From: UBA4416 sp040387475 | Lineage (GTDB): Bacteria; Bacteroidota; Bacteroidia; B-17B0; Aurantibacillaceae | Assembly: GCA_040387475.1 (NCBI GenBank) | Contig: JAZKDT010000001.1 | Location: 434,001 to 498,000 of the forward strand | Length of the DNA stretch: 64,000 nucleotides | Reading direction: 5' to 3' | Shown: piece by piece, positions 61,888-64,000 of the stretch | Numbering within the stretch: the stretch's first letter is position 1 | Layout: every line of letters begins with the position of its first letter | The notes under the pieces: model-generated | Seen by the model: the letters and a program-made list of their open reading frames with translations, nothing else | Database searches by the model: none | Told to the model about the DNA's origin: nothing | Translations under genes and position numbers: made by a program

Positions 61888-61916
61888 AAGGCCCATCAAA
61901 AAACTGATGGGCCTTT
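61888..61916 (+). terminator. Intrinsic terminator of the arsenic operon
   Basis: AAGGCCCATCA, loop aaaaac and TGATGGGCCTT form a perfect 11-bp stem followed by TGTTAT. Confidence 0.88.
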
Positions 61917-62404
61917 GTTATATCCGTAAAGTAATAGTGAGGTTGCTAATCTTATATTAGATTCACTTGCTATAATACCGTTGCTGAGTACGTTATGGCT
62001 ACGATTGAATGCTATTTTTATTGAGCGTCAAACAAAAAAGCCCCTTTCAAGAGACCTGCTGTATTTTTTGGCCGCGGCGGATTATTCACATGATCCTTCG
62101 GCAAGCCTAAAGTCATAAAGCAAAAGTAAATCGCTTTTGCGATTTGCTTTCTTTTTCCATACCTGTGCTTACGGGCAAGCCTGCCGCACCTGTATGAAAA
62201 AAGAAAGGCTTCGACTGTGTCGAAGCCTTTTGCTTTTATTGAGGCCCCGAGCGCTGTCGGGCGAACCTCTCCTATGCCAGTGATAACAATGGTTTTAGTG
62301 CGCTATGCCTATAACCCTTGGGTATTACTTAAACATTTGAATTAAACTTGCATCTAATATTCGACTTCTGTTTAAATAAATAAAAGTTAAGAAAAAAAGT
62401 TTAA
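61917..62404. other. Gene-free stretch with palindromes
   Basis: No gene is supported in these 488 bp. They hold AAATCGC-TTTT-GCGATTT near 62130-62148 and AAAGGCTTCGAC-TGT-GTCGAAGCCTTT at 62204-62230. The second is a perfect hairpin that would work as a terminator on either strand. GGCAAGCCT-type words at 62100 and 62175 recur and may be degenerate repeats. Confidence 0.6.
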
Positions 62405-63157
62405 TTAGCCCTCGTTCAACCTCAGTCCCGTTATGTGTTCACAGGTTTTAAGTAACTTTTCCTGAACATTTACATCGTTAACCATTGAAAGATAATGAGC
62501 TTGTTTTTTGTGGTGAAAATATTTGCCACTTACCTTTGCCTCGGTATCATTGCTTACAGCAAGCCATACCTGTGTTTCAAATCCCTTTTCTAAACTATCA
62601 GGAGCACCTTTACCGCCCATTTTTGTTGGCACCCACCCAGGATGAAGCGCATTTACATGCACATCCGGCCATTTACGCGCAACTGCCATCGACAAAACCA
62701 GGTCATGAAGTTTGGTATCAGAGTAACTAATCGTTTTGTTATGTCCAATGGGTAAATTATCAGCATTCCCTTGAAGGTGCATATCCGAACTTAAATAGAT
62801 CAGTCGTTTTGGCTTTTCAATAAGACAGGTTAACATATAAGGCGCAAGGCAGTTTACCACAAATAATACCGGCAAACCATCTGCATTATTTCCTGATGCC
62901 TCATAAATACCTGCATTATGAATAATGGCGTCAAACTTTCCTAGCGCATTTACTTTTGGGGCAAGCGCTTTCGTATCGTCGATACTGGAAAGATCAGCTA
63001 TCAGCACATTTTCGGCTCCAGGTGCTTTTTCTAAAGCCAGGTTTGCTCTGTCTTTGTTGCGCGCATGAAGAACAACCTGATGTCCTTGGTTAATTAGCGC
63101 TTGCGCTGCCAGTTGACCGAGACCGTCAGCAGATCCTGTAATAAATATTCGTGCCAT
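62405..63157 (-). CDS. Short-chain dehydrogenase/reductase
   Basis: This 250-residue NAD(P)-dependent enzyme has TGSADGLG at residues 7-14 (TGxxxGxG), HNAGIYEA near 84 (NAG), SSDMH near 123, catalytic Y-x3-K in SYSDTKLHD near 143-151, and LHPGWVPTKMGG near 171. The substrate cannot be told. It lies 6 bp after the alcohol dehydrogenase gene on the same strand, so both may handle a carbonyl compound. Confidence 0.9.
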   Translation of the reverse strand: MARIFITGSADGLGQLAAQALINQGHQVVLHARNKDRANLALEKAPGAENVLIADLSSIDDTKALAPKVNALGKFDAIIHNAGIYEASGNNADGLPVLFVVNCLAPYMLTCLIEKPKRLIYLSSDMHLQGNADNLPIGHNKTISYSDTKLHDLVLSMAVARKWPDVHVNALHPGWVPTKMGGKGAPDSLEKGFETQVWLAVSNDTEAKVSGKYFHHKKQAHYLSMVNDVNVQEKLLKTCEHITGLRLNEG

Positions 63158-63163
63158 ATTATT

Positions 63164-64000
63164 TTATTTTTTCAGAGAAGCTAGATCAATGACAAAACGG
63201 TATTTCACATCGCTCTTGATCATGCGTTCATAAGCGCCATTTATATCCTGCATGTTGATCATTTCTATTTCAGAAACAATATTGTGCTGGCCGCAAAAGT
63301 CTAACATTTCCTGCGTTTCTTTAATGCCTCCAATAACAGAACCCGCTACTGATTTTCTTCCCAGGATCAATGCACTTGAATCCAAAAACGGATCTAATGG
63401 CCCAAGATACCCAACCAGTACTAAAGTGCCGGAGATTGACAGAGTGGATACATAAGGCTTAACATCATGAACATAAGGAACCGTATCAATGATCAGATCA
63501 AATTGCCCTACCGCTGCGTCCATTTCAGATTCTTCAGTAGAGATGATCACTTTATCTGCGCCAAGTTCTTTGGCATCCTGTATTTTAGATTTTGAACGTG
63601 AAAATAAAGTAACATCAGCGCCCAGCGCTTTCGCTAATTTTATGGCCATGTGTCCTAATCCACCTAAGCCAACAACAGCTACTTTAGTTCCTTTGGTTAC
63701 GTTCCAATGTTTTAAAGGCGACCATGTAGTTATGCCAGCACAAAGTAGCGGTGCCGATGCTGCAAGGTCGATGTTAGCAGGTACTTTTAATACGAAGTTT
63801 TGTTTTACAACAATTTTTTCTGAGTAACCGCCAAACGTATGGCCACCCAAATGTTTATCTTCTGCGTTATACGTGCCGGTAAAACCGTTGGAGCAATATT
63901 GCTCAAGATCATTTTTACAACTATGACACGTTGAGCAGGAATCTACTAAACATCCAACCCCAACTGTATCTCCTGTTTTAAACTTGGTGACAGAACTTCC
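63164..64000 (-). CDS. Zinc-dependent NAD(P) alcohol dehydrogenase (5' truncated by window)
   Basis: The frame is open through the end of the window, so the N-terminus is missing. A TTG at 63850 could be taken as a start but lies inside the domain. The part upstream of it (63851-64000) encodes GVGCLVDSCSTCHSCKNDLE and QYCSNG, which carries the four structural zinc cysteines. VVGLGGLGHMAIKLAKALG near 63660 is the coenzyme site. About 279 residues are visible of the usual 340-350. It resembles the cinnamyl-alcohol / YahK-like aldehyde reductases. Confidence 0.92.
   Translation of the reverse strand, partial: GSSVTKFKTGDTVGVGCLVDSCSTCHSCKNDLEQYCSNGFTGTYNAEDKHLGGHTFGGYSEKIVVKQNFVLKVPANIDLAASAPLLCAGITTWSPLKHWNVTKGTKVAVVGLGGLGHMAIKLAKALGADVTLFSRSKSKIQDAKELGADKVIISTEESEMDAAVGQFDLIIDTVPYVHDVKPYVSTLSISGTLVLVGYLGPLDPFLDSSALILGRKSVAGSVIGGIKETQEMLDFCGQHNIVSEIEMINMQDINGAYERMIKSDVKYRFVIDLASLKK

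Noticed and set aside
61917..62404. Integration site or tRNA end
   Set aside because: Palindromes are present, but no tRNA cloverleaf, integrase or direct-repeat pair could be seen.
63164..63850. Complete alcohol dehydrogenase of 228 residues
   Set aside because: The frame continues upstream to the window edge and encodes the structural zinc cysteines, so the gene is cut by the window, not short.

Overview
The window is chromosomal DNA from a Bacteroidota bacterium; family and genus cannot be fixed from sequence alone. The evidence is consistent: secreted proteins ending in type IX secretion (T9SS) sorting domains, 7TMR-DISM and beta-propeller/Y_Y_Y sensors fused to SpoIIE phosphatases, a Bacteroidota-type sdhCAB operon, promoters of the TTTG-N19-TAnnTTTG kind, weak Shine-Dalgarno signals and low G+C. 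No rRNA, tRNA, transposase, integrase or phage gene was recognised.

Layout. 1-7.5 kb: end of a UbiA-like prenyltransferase gene, hldD, three T9SS cargo genes (two Omp28-like with CxxC motifs) and nadD. 7.6-14.1 kb: two SpoIIE-type sensor phosphatases around holB. 14.2-19.6 kb: sdhCAB with two unknown secreted-protein genes inserted between sdhA and sdhB. 19.9-29.7 kb: a lipid-modification cluster (DUF1295, two cyclopropane-synthase-like methyltransferases, esterase, flavin oxidoreductase, DUF1365, GPH-type transporter, CrtI/retinol-saturase-like oxidoreductase). 29.7-35.1 kb: a MORN-like protein and a 1381-residue TPR-GAF4-SpoIIE protein. 35.1-40.5 kb: an AlkB-like dioxygenase and a TetR-regulated TolC/EmrA/EmrB efflux operon whose promoter and operator are visible. 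40.5-50.1 kb: an accessory stress region with ferritin, small acidic proteins, a lipoprotein, a HExxH protein, a UspA protein, an SRA-HNH (type IV restriction-like) protein, a 22-bp-period array and repeat-rich DNA. 50.2-51.2 kb: an ArsR-type regulator with two small Cys-containing proteins. 51.3-58.5 kb: a PAS histidine kinase, a TPM protein, 3-methyladenine glycosylase and a fourth SpoIIE sensor. 58.6-61.9 kb: an arsenic-type operon (arsR, DUF6428, arsC-like, aquaporin, MerT-like Cys-rich membrane protein, two small Cys-rich proteins). 62.4-64 kb: a short-chain dehydrogenase and a zinc alcohol dehydrogenase cut by the window edge.

Most unusual features: (1) about 21 consecutive degenerate units of 22 bp at 46789-47247, lying upstream of the SRA-HNH gene. 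They are too diverged to be an ordinary tandem repeat, have no spacers, and are not explained by coding. (2) Several sigma-54-like sites (TGGC-N7-TTGC and close variants) before the stress genes, with a repeated CCCCAAACTGTT element upstream of two or three of them. (3) One of these sites is followed within about 60 nt by a perfect intrinsic terminator inside the 5' end of an ORF, suggesting a small RNA or attenuator. (4) An arsenic operon in which an aquaporin and a MerT-like Cys-tailed protein stand where an arsenite pump would be expected, followed by a 31-residue CCC...CC microprotein.
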